A DNA stretch of 28,421 nt, from the NCBI GenBank assembly GCA_030265145.1, contig JARBES010000116.1, forward strand, positions 4,289,068 through 4,317,488, given 5' to 3'. Both the position numbers and the translations under genes were made by a program. Positions 10,441-18,418 of this stretch are shown here, one piece after another. The notes under the pieces are model-generated. The model ran no database searches and had not been told where the DNA came from. It saw only the letters and a list, made by a program, of their open reading frames with translations. This stretch comes from Strongylocentrotus pallidus (lineage: Eukaryota; Echinodermata; Echinoidea; Camarodonta; Strongylocentrotidae). Position 1 is the first letter of the stretch. Every line of letters starts with the position of its first letter.

Positions 10441-10561
10441 TGCTTTGAACTTCCAAGCCACTTCACTACCAGCAGCCAAGTAGAAAGGACACTCCCTTAA
10501 CTCTCAGGTAAAGGATTCATGTTATAGTGTATCAAGAGATACAACAATGGCGACGAGGATA
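10430..10561 (+). mobile_element. LTR end plus primer-binding site of a Gypsy-like fossil
   Basis: Sequence ending TATCAAGAGATACAACA at 10546 is followed by TGGCGACGAGGATA at 10548-10561. An LTR terminating in CA followed within a base or two by TGG and a tRNA-complementary stretch is the normal LTR/primer-binding-site layout of Ty3/Gypsy elements. Only this end is present. The left limit is a guess. Confidence 0.4.
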
Positions 10562-10646
10562 ATTGGACTCCACCATGAATTTGGGCTGCATTGAAGAGTA
10601 TCACCAAGAAGGAAGACAGGTGTGAATGATGGAGACGATAACTAGG

Positions 10647-10720
10647 GGTGATGCGGAGGCAGTGAGCGAGTTACAAGCGTTGAATTCCAATCTTCATCCA
10701 GGCTACATACTCAATGGGGA
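10647..10720 (+). repeat. GDNVD-type segment, copy 2
   Basis: Second copy of the GGTGATGCGGAGGCAGTGA unit. It breaks off at AATGGGGA, where it joins the short transposase copy that begins CATCCACACTACCTGG. The same preceding text (GTGTGAATGATGGAGA) occurs before copy 3, so the repeat unit starts further upstream, near 10600. Confidence 0.7.
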
Positions 10721-11060
10721 CATCCACACTACCTGGTGAAGATAAACCTCCATGCTCACAGACAGGTCTGTCTGAGAAGGAGCGATAGGGTTTTCGATGC
10801 AGCAATGGCGCTTTTGAAGGATTGATATTGGTCCGATGTTAGCTTTGCACAGCGGCACGTTGAGGAGTGGGGCGCCTCCCAATCCGTTTCCGTATGGTCG
10901 CAACTATGATCGTGTAAAGGATGTTCTCAATGGTTCATTGAAGAAGTTGAAGGACAATCCAGATATCAATCAGGATTATCTCTTTGCTGCCAGGCATATG
11001 GACCGTCGAATTGGCATGATTGTAGTGTAGCGACTGCGCTCACTGCTTGCGCCATCCCCA
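10721..11060 (+). pseudogene. DDE transposase C-terminal fragment, short copy
   Basis: Direct copy of 17811-18155. It shares CATCCACACTACCTGGTGA, the text encoding DRVFDAAMALLKD, YDRVKD, GSLKKLKDNPDINQDYLFAA and RHMDRRIG, and the tail GCGACTGCGCTCACTGCTTG. Compared with the longer copy it has an in-frame TGA at about 10825 (TGATATTGG against CAATATTGG), a small deletion after GCGGCACGTTGA and another near 11028. The catalytic region is absent. It is therefore a dead 3' fragment, flanked on both sides by GDNVD-type segments. Confidence 0.7.
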
Positions 11061-11221
11061 GACGTTTACCTGTCTCCAGGCGAGAGGACTAGCAATATAG
11101 TACCAAAGCACGTTGAGAAGACAGACAACCTATAGGAAGGACTTTGATGCTTAAGTGAAGAAATGAAAGGAGCAAGTGGAAGAGGAATACAAGTGTGAAT
11201 GATGGAGAGGGGATAACCAGG

Positions 11222-11318
11222 GGTGATGCGGAGGCAGTGAGTGAGTTACAAGCGTTAAATGCCAAGCGTCATCCGGCTATATATTAAATGTGGACAATGT
11301 GGATGTGAGAGTGAAACC
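11222..11318 (+). repeat. GDNVD-type segment, copy 3
   Basis: Third copy of the GGTGATGCGGAGGCAGTGAG unit, through GACAATGTGGATGTGAGAGTGAAACC. It ends where the terminal-repeat element begins, so that element seems to have inserted into, or next to, this unit. Confidence 0.7.
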
Positions 11319-11319
11319 T

Positions 11320-11765
11320 ACATTACTCTTTATTACTCTTTCTCTTTCTTACTCTTTCTTACTCTTTCTCTTTCTTACTCTTTCTCTTTATATACCGTAC
11401 TTGTGAATATTATATAAAATGTCTTTTATAATCATTATTTATTTGTGACATGTTTTAATGGATTTGCTCTGAACGAGCGACTAGTTTTTACAAGTAGCAT
11501 GTGCTCTTGTTGATAAACAGTGCTTAATTTATTCCACTATTGATCGATAACTGAATATTCATGTATAATTCATTAGTTTAAGGCGCGATCCAAGGTGCGC
11601 AGCCAATTAAATGATTGTATATGCGCGTACAGCTTTCTTTTCCATGCGCGACCCAAGGAGTATAAATAGTCCGTGCGTGGGTTCCTGGGTTACCCAGGTA
11701 CGTGACTGACAGTTTTTGCAGGCTATTACGCGACTGACATTTTTTGCAGGGTATTACGCGAAAGG
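11320..11765 (+). repeat. left terminal direct repeat (LTR-like)
   Basis: Begins in a CTCTTTCTTA-type simple repeat and contains GAGTATAAATAGTCC (TATA box near 11659-11666), then a 28-bp motif CGACTGACAGTTTTTGCAGG-TATTACG in two tandem copies. The left edge is uncertain because of the simple repeat. The promoter-like part matches its position upstream of the ORF that starts at 11775. Confidence 0.7.
11659..11666 (+). promoter_or_regulatory. TATA box within the left terminal repeat
   Basis: GAGTATAAATAG lies about 110 bp before the ORF start at 11775 and is preceded by CATGCGCGACCCAAGG. The same box is kept in the right repeat near 13036-13043. It is a plausible Pol II promoter for the zinc-finger transcript. 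Confidence 0.5.
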
Positions 11766-11774
11766 ACCGACAAG

Positions 11775-12605
11775 ATGATGTTCACGTGCGAACCATGCCA
11801 CTGCGGCTTCACCACAGCTGCAGAATATCAAAATCACATGAGGGTGAAACATGACCAAACAATGACCTGGAAGTGTAATCATTGTCAATATCAATCGCCG
11901 ATCCAAGGTAACTTGAAAAAGCATTATAGTAGGACCCACAAAGTTTCTTCTAAGGAGACAAAATCCTGTCTCCTCACCAAAGCTGGAAAGTATTATGGAA
12001 TAAACAAGAAGGTACCTATCGGAATGGGGGAGAGTTTGGCGAGAAAGGAAAGAGAGGAGTTGGCCGGGAGGAGCAGCCCGGAGCAACCCAAGTTAAAGAA
12101 ATTAAGAATCCCTAAATCAGTCATTTGTGTTCCCCAGAGATGCCCATCCCCTCCTTCTACTCCGATGGAAGTACCAGTAGTGACCTTTGAGCAACTGCTC
12201 CAGTTAGAATTAGACCTTAGTTTGAACTCGTCATTTTCGTCCTTCTCTTCCGTACCATCGCCTAAGCCTAGCTCTACCCTACCGTCGATTTCAGCGCACA
12301 TCTCCACCCCTCCACCCGCCTCTACTTCATCCCCCAAGCCCAGCTCTTTGATCCTACCACCCATACATGCACACAACTCTACCCCTCAACCCGCCTCGGA
12401 ATCAACAATGAATGACATTCGCGTAGTGGAGACATCTGCCAACGACAGGGATGAGGAGATCCTAGTAAGAGTAATTAATTCAGGAATCGGACGACTTGTA
12501 ATAAGAACAATGACAATTGTAACTGAGCGTTGTAATTATGTTGGTGACAGGGAACGACGGGGGAAAAATCAAACTTGGACATACTATTTTGGGCACGAAG
12601 AATAA
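11775..12605 (+). CDS. two-finger C2H2 protein inside the terminal-repeat element
   Basis: An uninterrupted 276-codon ORF starting ATGATG, nine bases after the left terminal repeat. Residues 1-60 hold two C2H2 fingers with C-x2-C-x12-H-x4-H spacing: CEPCHCGF...HMRVKH and CNHCQYQS...HYSRTH. A basic region follows (LKKLRIPKS, about 105-115). Then comes a Ser/Pro-rich part containing a ~24-residue tandem duplication beginning SPKPSS (about 162-210), and a short charged C-terminus ending TWTYYFGHEE. The fingers predict nucleic-acid binding in the nucleus. I do not recognise the family. No gag, protease or polymerase motif is present. Open reading over 831 bp with little decay agrees with the low divergence of the flanking repeats. 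Confidence 0.65.
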   Translation: MMFTCEPCHCGFTTAAEYQNHMRVKHDQTMTWKCNHCQYQSPIQGNLKKHYSRTHKVSSKETKSCLLTKAGKYYGINKKVPIGMGESLARKEREELAGRSSPEQPKLKKLRIPKSVICVPQRCPSPPSTPMEVPVVTFEQLLQLELDLSLNSSFSSFSSVPSPKPSSTLPSISAHISTPPPASTSSPKPSSLILPPIHAHNSTPQPASESTMNDIRVVETSANDRDEEILVRVINSGIGRLVIRTMTIVTERCNYVGDRERRGKNQTWTYYFGHEE

Positions 12606-12707
12606 TTGGTTATAATGTTGTTATTGTGTAAAGATTCTGTAAATAATGATAAAATATGTATTTCAGCTACTGGTTGCTGGGTCAGCAAGTTAAAGAGAGG
12701 GGGATAG

Positions 12708-13142
12708 TGTGACGGATATATGAAAATGATCTTTCTCTTTATTACTCTTACTCTTTCTTACTCTTTCTCTTTATATACTTGTGAATATTATATAAAATGT
12801 CTTTTATAATCGTTATTTATGTGTGACATGTTTTAATGGATTTGCTCTGAACGAGCGACTAGTTTTACAAGTAGCATGTGCTCTTGTTGATAAACAGTGC
12901 TTAATTTATTCCACTATTGATCGATAACTGAATATTCATGTATAATTCATTAGTTTAAGGCGCGATCCAAGGTGCGCAGCCAATTAAATGATTGTATATG
13001 CGCGTACAGCTTTCTTTTCCATGCGCGACCCAAGGAGTATAAATAGTCCGCGCGTGGGTTACTGGGTTACCCAGGTACGTGACTAACAGTTTTTGCAGGC
13101 TATTACGCGACTGACAGTTTTTGCAGGGTATTACGCGAAAGG
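12708..13142 (+). repeat. right terminal direct repeat (LTR-like)
   Basis: Matches the left repeat from the CTCTTTATTACTCTT stretch to TATTACGCGAAAGG. It begins TGTGACGGATATATG right after the purine tract. That first ~25 bp is not clearly present in the left repeat. The sequence after its end (TGAATATAAATAG) differs from the interior sequence that follows the left repeat, as expected for a true terminal repeat. Confidence 0.75.
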
Positions 13143-14240
13143 TGAATATAAATAGTGACTCATACAATGTTTACTTATGCAAATTTACTAGGATTGTTCT
13201 AAAATGATAGAGGGAGAGGGATATTTTATTGTTCTATGGATCAATGCGGTCAGAATGGTGTATATGAACAGAAGTTTTTAAGTATTTTTGATGGTGATAT
13301 ATTAAGTTGGAAATAGGCATCTATATTTGTTATAGTTTGGATAGAAGGAAACAAGACAGAATGTCCAGTACCGGTAGTGAATGGACGAAACGTCCTTGTG
13401 AACTTGTCTAGGACGGTCGGTGCGTCCGGACCATGCGTCCTTCTACTAGTATACGCTTAAAGTCATTGTGACGTATGGCAATTGCTTCCTTTTGGGACGC
13501 ACTGTCTCGTCCTTTTCCAATCTGTCTCTCGTCACGTGCAAGACGCACTGTCTCACTCTGGGAAAATCCTGTATTGATTTGGCCATTTCCACTCAAAGTT
13601 AGCTTCTAGAGTCTCAAACCACTTCACAATATCTTCCATCCTTTTATAGGTGAGTGTTATTCTCACCCCTGATACCGTAATTAAGTATCATTAAGTAGGA
13701 ACTAATCATGTTTTTGTCTCTCTAACAAGCCTCACAACACCATTTAGACCATAATCATGTCCCATACATTCGTTTCTGTGTATTAAGTCTTCCACTCAGT
13801 CACTCACTAAATAACAAAAATAGTATATTATTCCCTTTCACACTTCCGAGCGATTTATAAGGCACGATGACCTGAGTCCGTTTGTCTGAAATATACAGAC
13901 AAAGTCTTTGTGTTCCTGTTTAGTAATAAATCCTACAGTAGTTCTAAATCAATTATAGATTTCATACGCTATCATCAACAATGCATACTTAATTTACTAG
14001 GCAAACCAGACTAACAAGATTTATAACTTGAATCAATCTAAAGTTAAATAAAGAATTTATTATTCAATAAACTATTTCCAGGCAACTATTCAACAATATA
14101 AGAACCGTAAAACTCTCAACAAGGACAGAAATACTTTCATGAACTTTACTAACTTACTGATTGCTACTAGGTATGTACATTAATTGCTCCTGTAATGAAT
14201 GTATGGGATGCATCCCTTACAATGTTTCTTCCCTCCCCAG
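13143..14240. other. no gene recognised
   Basis: Mixed sequence with small repeats, for example GACGCACTGTCTC at 13497 and 13542 and several GGACG/CGTCC words at 13384-13440. No coding motif was seen on either strand. It ends in a pyrimidine tract and acceptor (CTTCCCTCCCCAG, 14228-14240). Confidence 0.4.
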
Positions 14241-14323
14241 AAGACAACAAACACCTGCGGGAAGAGTGGACGGCACTTGTGGCTCGGGGAATTGCTAAAA
14301 TATACCTGCCCTGCCATGGATAA
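14241..14323 (+). CDS. possible exon upstream of the HECT exons
   Basis: After a strong acceptor (TTCTTCCCTCCCCAG), the frame reads DNKHLREEWTALVARGIAKI and then YLPCHG before a TAA. The segment has coding character and resembles a helical piece I recall from multi-copy invertebrate proteins, but I cannot place it. It may be a separate element fragment and not part of the HECT gene. Confidence 0.3.
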
Positions 14324-14424
14324 ATACACTCAACAGGACCAAAATAACAACTGAGTAATATTATTATTATTATTATTAATATTATTAACCAGACATTTTT
14401 TTCTTCTCCACATTGTAAACACAG

Positions 14425-14548
14425 GAGTTAAAACCATTAGAGGCAACATTCCAGCTAGCATTGCATTCTAAAAGGTGCTATAAGAAACAGACAAGACTCT
14501 TCAGTTGGTATGAGGATCGAGGAGCATGGAAAGCCTATGAAGCAGTCT
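14425..14548 (+). CDS. predicted internal exon upstream of the HECT exon
   Basis: Flanked by an acceptor (AAACACAG at 14417-14424) and a consensus donor GTGAGT at 14549. The frame open from the first base reads ELKPLEATFQLALHSKRCYK, then QTRLFSWYEDRGAWKAYEAV. Joining it directly to the acceptor at 14725 puts the HECT frame out of register and reaches a stop within seven codons. So either another exon lies between, the two belong to different transcripts, or the gene is broken. Family not recognised. Confidence 0.4.
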
Positions 14549-14725
14549 GTGAGTAAATCTGAGATGATACCTGGGTTTTTTATTGCTTTCTATTTGTATT
14601 GAAAAGGGCAGCTACGCATTCATCAACAAAGCTGATTGCATGGAACACTGCTGTGCATACATGTACCTTCTAGCAGCAGACGGAGCACAAAGTTAAATGA
14701 AACGCTAACCTCTTAACCTCACCAG

Positions 14726-15209
14726 GTCTGATGACACAAGTGTAGAAGAGCTAGTAAAGAATTTCAGGGAGGAGTTTGTCTGGGGCAGGAGGCTGAATCT
14801 GCCATCAGACATGGCGTCAACTGATGCAGCTATGCAAGGGGAGACGTATAAAATTATCATCTCCAGGCTGGCTGTGTTTCAGGGGGTCTCCGATGAGTTC
14901 ACGGCCAGAGGCTACAAGCCTTGCCTCCCCTTAAAAGTAAGCTTCATGGGTGAAAGGGGCCAAGACCTCGGAGGCCTCAGGAAAGAATTCCTGCGTCTGG
15001 CCCTAAATGCGGTGTATGAACGCCTCACTATAAATGTACCTAACGAGGGAAGGAAACTCATTGAGGATCAGGCAGGCATGATTGACCAAAAGGCTTTTCT
15101 GGCAGCTGGGATAGTTATGGGCAAGTTATTTGTCAATGACTCTAACGCGTTGGAGGCTTCAGTCGTGAGGAAGATCATCAGGTTGTCGGAAGTTGTTTGC
15201 TCCAGCTAA
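14726..15209 (+). CDS. partial HECT domain, G2/M E3-ligase-like
   Basis: After an acceptor (CTCTTAACCTCACCAG) the frame reads DDTSVEELVKNFREEFVWGR, MQGETYKIIISRLAVFQGV, GYKPCLPLKVSFMGERGQDL and GGLRKEFLRLALNAVY. LKVxFxGExGxDxGGxRxEF is the start of the HECT N-lobe, and this version resembles G2E3-like ligases, which transfer ubiquitin to substrates. The C-lobe with the catalytic cysteine is absent. Homology ends at AAGIVMG. From there the frame runs into repeat R2 and stops at 15207. ATGGGCAAGT at that point resembles a GC-type donor, so the last ~28 codons may be intron read-through. It could be a live gene continuing beyond an insertion-filled intron or a dead copy. I favour a dead or truncated copy. 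Confidence 0.65.
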
Positions 15210-15306
15210 TGGTTCATTGACAGTGATTGACTATGGTCTGTGTTTGCATTAATTTTATGTATGAGTGTTCTGTTAGACTGTGTGTGTGTGCGGTTGTGTG
15301 TCTATG
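15131..15306 (+). repeat. repeat R2, copy 1
   Basis: Starts TGTCAATGACTCTAACGCGT, continues GTTGGAGGCTTCAGTCGTG, TTGCTCCAGCTAATGGTTCA and TTGACAGTGATTGACTATGG, and ends in a TG-rich stretch. The same unit is at 19755-19853 (shortened) and 24254-24423. The first part has an open frame (NDSNALEASVVRKIIRLSEV) ending in a shared TAA, so it may be the 3' end of a gene copied three times. Confidence 0.75.
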
Positions 15307-15446
15307 TATCAAAGAGAAAACACAACCCAATGAACAAAACCTGGCATACGCAATCATCAAGACTCCAGGACCAGTCATAACATACAGGGCATTTAAGACT
15401 ACCTGTACAAAGAGCAAGAAAAGCTGCACGTTCGATGGAATATAGA

Positions 15447-15650
15447 CGAGCAATCAATATTCTCCAAGACCTAGGAGAAGTTGTGCAAATAAGAGCTGCG
15501 CATGGAAACAAAGACTCAACAGTGTTTCTAAAACACCAGCCAGATGACATCAACTGGAATAATGTAGGCATACACATCATCAAAAAAGAGGAGTAGAGAA
15601 ATGTCTTCATGAAGAAACAACCAGCATGTGTAACACCAAAAATATACAAG
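15447..15650 (+). repeat. repeat R1, copy 1, left part
   Basis: Encodes RRAINILQDLGEVVQIRAAH, then DSTVFLKHQPDDINWNNVG, IHIIKK and VFMKKQPACVT. Stop codons interrupt this copy at 15594 and after YKSKRPQAFLR. Copies are at 20199-20320 and 23471-23780. It looks like the C-terminal part of a protein of a multi-copy element that I do not recognise. The right part of this copy resumes at 16829 because an insertion splits it. Confidence 0.75.
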
Positions 15651-16025
15651 TCCAAGCGCCCTCAAGCATTTCTTAGATGAAGGATTGCAACGATCACCTG
15701 AAGTCACTAAGGTGGTCCTTTTTATAGTCGGGTGGCTTAGTGAAATTATCGTTGCTTGCCGGATGAAAGCACCATTTTCGGTACAGGGCTCCCTTAGGAC
15801 CTACTAAACGATATTAGGCTAGGAGCCCCCGACAAAAACTTCAATTTAATTCAATGTGTAAGGTAATATAACATTGATTTAAAGGTATTACAAAGTTTTG
15901 GTATGGGGTCATGAATTTGGTTCAAATTAACATATTGGAAGCATATGGGTTCCTACAATATTCATTGATCGTTGTCGCGGTTGAAATCGAGTCTAAAGTT
16001 ATGAAATTATAAATAATAAACTCTT

Positions 16026-16125
16026 NNNNNNNNNNNNNNNNNNNNNNNNNNNNNNNNNNNNNNNNNNNNNNNNNNNNNNNNNNNNNNNNNNNNNNNNNNN
16101 NNNNNNNNNNNNNNNNNNNNNNNNN
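16026..16125. other. assembly gap (100 N)
   Basis: Exactly 100 N, the conventional placeholder for a gap of unknown size. It falls at the turn of the foldback element, between AAATAATAAACTCTT and AAACTTTGTATGACC, where inverted and tandem repeats would defeat assembly. Open frames drawn across it are not real. Confidence 0.98.
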
Positions 16126-16765
16126 AAACTTTGTATGACCTTTAATGTTGTACAAATGCCATGGGTCCCCCAATCACCCATATATGAATATGTATGCCCG
16201 GGGCTCCTACCTTACCATTATTCAGCAGGTCCTAATGAAGCCCTGTGCCAAAAATGGCATTTGTACAACAACAAATCAATGTTTTATTACCTCACAAATG
16301 ATTTGTGGACTACGAGGCGACGCCCCTGTCCCACACCCTTATATGATATTCTTGCCAGGGGCTCTTACCGTAATTTTGTTCAGTAGGTCCTAAGGGAGCC
16401 CTGTACTGAAAAATTGCATTTGTACAACAACAAATAAATGTTATATTACCTTCTAAATTATTTGGGGGCTACGAAGTGATGCCCCCACCCCACACCATTA
16501 TATGATATTTTTGACGGGGGCTCCTACCCTAATATCATTCAGTAGGTCCTAAGGAAGCACTGTACCAAAAATGGCGTTTGTACAACAACAAATCAATGTT
16601 ATAACATTATTTGGGGGCTCCAACAGACGCCCCCGCCCCCACACCCTTAATTTGAAATTTTTGCCGGGGGCTCCTAGCCTAATATCGTTTAGTAGGTCCT
16701 AAGGGAGCCCCGTACCAAAAATGGTGCTTTTATCCGGTAAGAAACGATAATCGATAAAATTGACG
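16126..16765. repeat. ~158-bp tandem units in the right arm of the foldback element
   Basis: AG(T/C)AGGTCCTAA recurs at about 16223, 16381, 16540 and 16690, and GTACAACAACAAAT at 16263, 16422 and 16580, giving periods of 158, 159 and 150 bp. Each unit includes GGGGCTCCTA, GGAGCCC and TTTGTACAACAACAAAT. The left arm shows only about one unit, so the arms are asymmetric as assembled. Confidence 0.85.
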
Positions 16766-16828
16766 CTAAGCCACCTGACTGTTAGTGATTCTTGTGTAGG
16801 CCAAAACAAGAACTGTATTATCCTTGGC

Positions 16829-16956
16829 ATACAAGCAGCTCTGATTGATACAGGAAAATGCACAGCAGAAATCTTCTAAAAATTGAATCGTCTCTTCATT
16901 TGCAAAAGTGTAAGAAACCAATAAAAATTTCAACCCTAAAACTGTTGCTTGTCTTA
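16829..16956 (+). repeat. repeat R1, copy 1, right part
   Basis: Resumes with ATACAAGCAGCTCTGATTGA, encoding AALIDTGKCTAEIF and a TAA, then a 3' UTR-like tail with AATAAA at 16920-16925 and CTAAAACTGTTGCTTGTCTTA. This matches R1 copy 3 through 23780, so the family ends with a polyadenylation signal. Confidence 0.75.
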
Positions 16957-17218
16957 AAAATTATGTATGTATTTGTTTATTTATTTTCATTTAATATATC
17001 ATTATAATATATATATTTTTTTTTTGGGGTGGGGTGTGATCAATTGAGAGAGCAGAGCTACAAATATAGTAGCCCACATTTGCACACCCCTCCCCATTTT
17101 TGTCGAACTTCCATGGGTACAAGGAATTATGCATGTACATACTCCTGTTTAAATTTTTGTATATGAAAAAGATTTCTTAAAGCATCCTAAGCTGAGCATT
17201 TTTATTCTGCTAGGGTGC
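16957..17218. other. AT-rich spacer, no gene recognised
   Basis: Contains TTTATTTATTTTC, an AT run and a T10 plus GGGGTGGGG stretch at about 17010-17035. Nothing coding was seen. Confidence 0.4.
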
Positions 17219-18375
17219 GATACACAATGGAACTCGCGTCGCAATTTGGTGATTATGTCCGCATATTTAGCGCTGATAATAAGAACAAGGTAAAGGTTGG
17301 CAACCATACCTTGGCCGTTGATTGCCGAACTGCCATTAACTGTTTTTTTCCCGATTGATGACCGTCCCGTATATTTTGACCACGATTTTCCTACACCCTG
17401 GTATTTGTTGACTCCCTCTGGGTACTGTGAGCTAGAGCCTGCTAGAGGCACTACCAAGGACCAGCTTGGTAGAGAGCATTTTGTGTGGCAAAGAGCTCTC
17501 AAGCGACCGTCTTCATTCGAAGTCCGCATTCGATTATTAATATAGCGGCTTACATGAACTATTTGAATGTGATCCTGAGCAAGCCTCTGCCTGCTCCGTC
17601 GAGCGAGTCCGTCCTTGTTCTCGTTATTGACGGGGGCCCGGACTTTAACGTAAACCCTTCCGTCAATGAGTTTTACTACGTGAGGTTTTTCCGTGACCAA
17701 AACCTAGACGCGCTGCTTGTTACGTCATATTGTCCGGGGTACTTTGCGTTAAACCCGGTGGTGTATTTATGGGCTCCCTGTACCTGTGCGCTCGCATCAT
17801 CGTACTTGCCATCCACACTACCTGGTGAGGATAAAGCTCCATGCTCACAGACAGGCCTGTCTGAGGAGGAGCGATAGGGTTTTCGATGCAGCAATGGCGC
17901 TTTTGAAGGATCAATATTGGTCCGATGTTAGCTTTGCACAGCGGCGCGTTGATGTTCCATGCGAGAGGAGTGAGGCGCCTCCCAATCTGTATGGTCGCGA
18001 CTATGATCGTGTTAAGGATGTTCCCAGTGGTTCATTGAAGAAGTTGAAGGACAATCCCGATATCAATCAGGATTATCTCTTTGCTGCCAGGCATATGGAC
18101 CGTCGCATTGGCACGATTCTTTTTTCAAAGCGTAGCGACTGCGCTCACTGCTTGCGCCATCCCCCGAACTGCTCCTGATGTCAGCAGTCAGGAACTTTCC
18201 GTCCCCATCCCCTGGCCAGGAGGAAGGTCATTTTAACACATATTGCGAGTCGGGTCAGCAACCGTTTTGCCCGCCTTGCGAGCATCTGCCGCTTTTTCAT
18301 TCTGAGGGATTTGGACGCTGTGATCGCGACGGCTGCAAATATGTTTTTACGAGCAAGAAGGATGTGACCGATTAA
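17219..18375 (+). pseudogene. DDE-type transposase relic with C-terminal zinc finger, unclassified family
   Basis: The blocks appear in order on the plus strand. FGDYVRIFSADNKNKVKVG, then RPVYFDHDFPTP and YLLTPSGY (17245-17430) resemble a region around a first catalytic Asp (SAD, 17275). VLVLVIDGGPDFNVNPSVNE with FYYVRFFRDQNLDALLVTS (17610-17730) would hold the second Asp (DGGPD). NPVVYLWAPCTCALASSYLP (17750-17815) sits where related proteins, as I recall them, read NP(I/V)EHLW, so the third acidic residue appears lost. The rest includes RVFDAAMALLKDQYWSDVSF, KKLKDNPDINQDYLFAARH, CAHC, and a terminal CDRDGCKYVFTSKKDVTD finger. The frame shifts near 17490-17540 and again at about 17870, and the stop at 18176 splits off the tail. 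The NPxExLW motif recalls IS630/Tc1-type enzymes, but the overall family is unnamed to me. Confidence 0.6.
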
Positions 18376-18418
18376 AATTAATCGTCCTGGACGCGCACGA
18401 ACGCTAGTTGGAATAAAT

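Larger units (their letters stand above)
11320..13142 (+). mobile_element. compact LTR-like element carrying a zinc-finger ORF
   Basis: Direct terminal repeats of about 440 bp (11320-11765 and 12708-13142) flank a ~940-bp interior with a single ORF. A purine tract AAAGAGAGGGGGA sits at 12692-12704, just before the right repeat, which starts TGTGACGG, as expected for an LTR element. I see no reverse transcriptase, protease or integrase, so it is non-autonomous, comparable to TRIM-type elements. A clear tRNA primer-binding site after the left repeat and a clear target-site duplication were not found. By eye the two repeats differ at about six positions plus two small length differences over ~395 bp, around 1.5%, so the element is young relative to its surroundings. 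It looks structurally whole. Alternative: a gene with a duplicated promoter region. Confidence 0.6.
15651..16828. mobile_element. foldback element inserted in repeat R1
   Basis: Comparison with R1 copy 3 shows 15651-16828 as extra DNA flanked by ATACAAG at 15644-15650 and 16829-16835 (8 bp if one mismatch is allowed, CATACAAG/TATACAAG), a duplication size typical of hAT-like or P-like elements. Inside, a left arm (AGTCGGGTGGCTTAG at 15725) and a right arm (CTAAGCCACCTGACT at 16766) are inverted repeats that stay similar over more than 100 bp, including GGACCTACTAAACGATATTA. The right arm is expanded into ~158-bp tandem units. The middle contains the assembly gap. No transposase was seen, so it is non-autonomous. 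Confidence 0.7.

Noticed and set aside
11754-12376. Minus-strand open frames opposite the zinc-finger ORF
   Set aside because: Shadow frames of the Ser/Pro-rich plus-strand coding sequence.
13408-13596. Minus-strand 62-codon frame with repeated charged residues
   Set aside because: It overlaps small GACGCACTGTCTC repeats and shows no domain.
15214-15453. Open frames on both strands over a TG-rich stretch
   Set aside because: Low-complexity tail of repeat R2, with no coding pattern.
15922-16181. Minus-strand open frames crossing the gap
   Set aside because: They run through 100 N and have no real sequence support.
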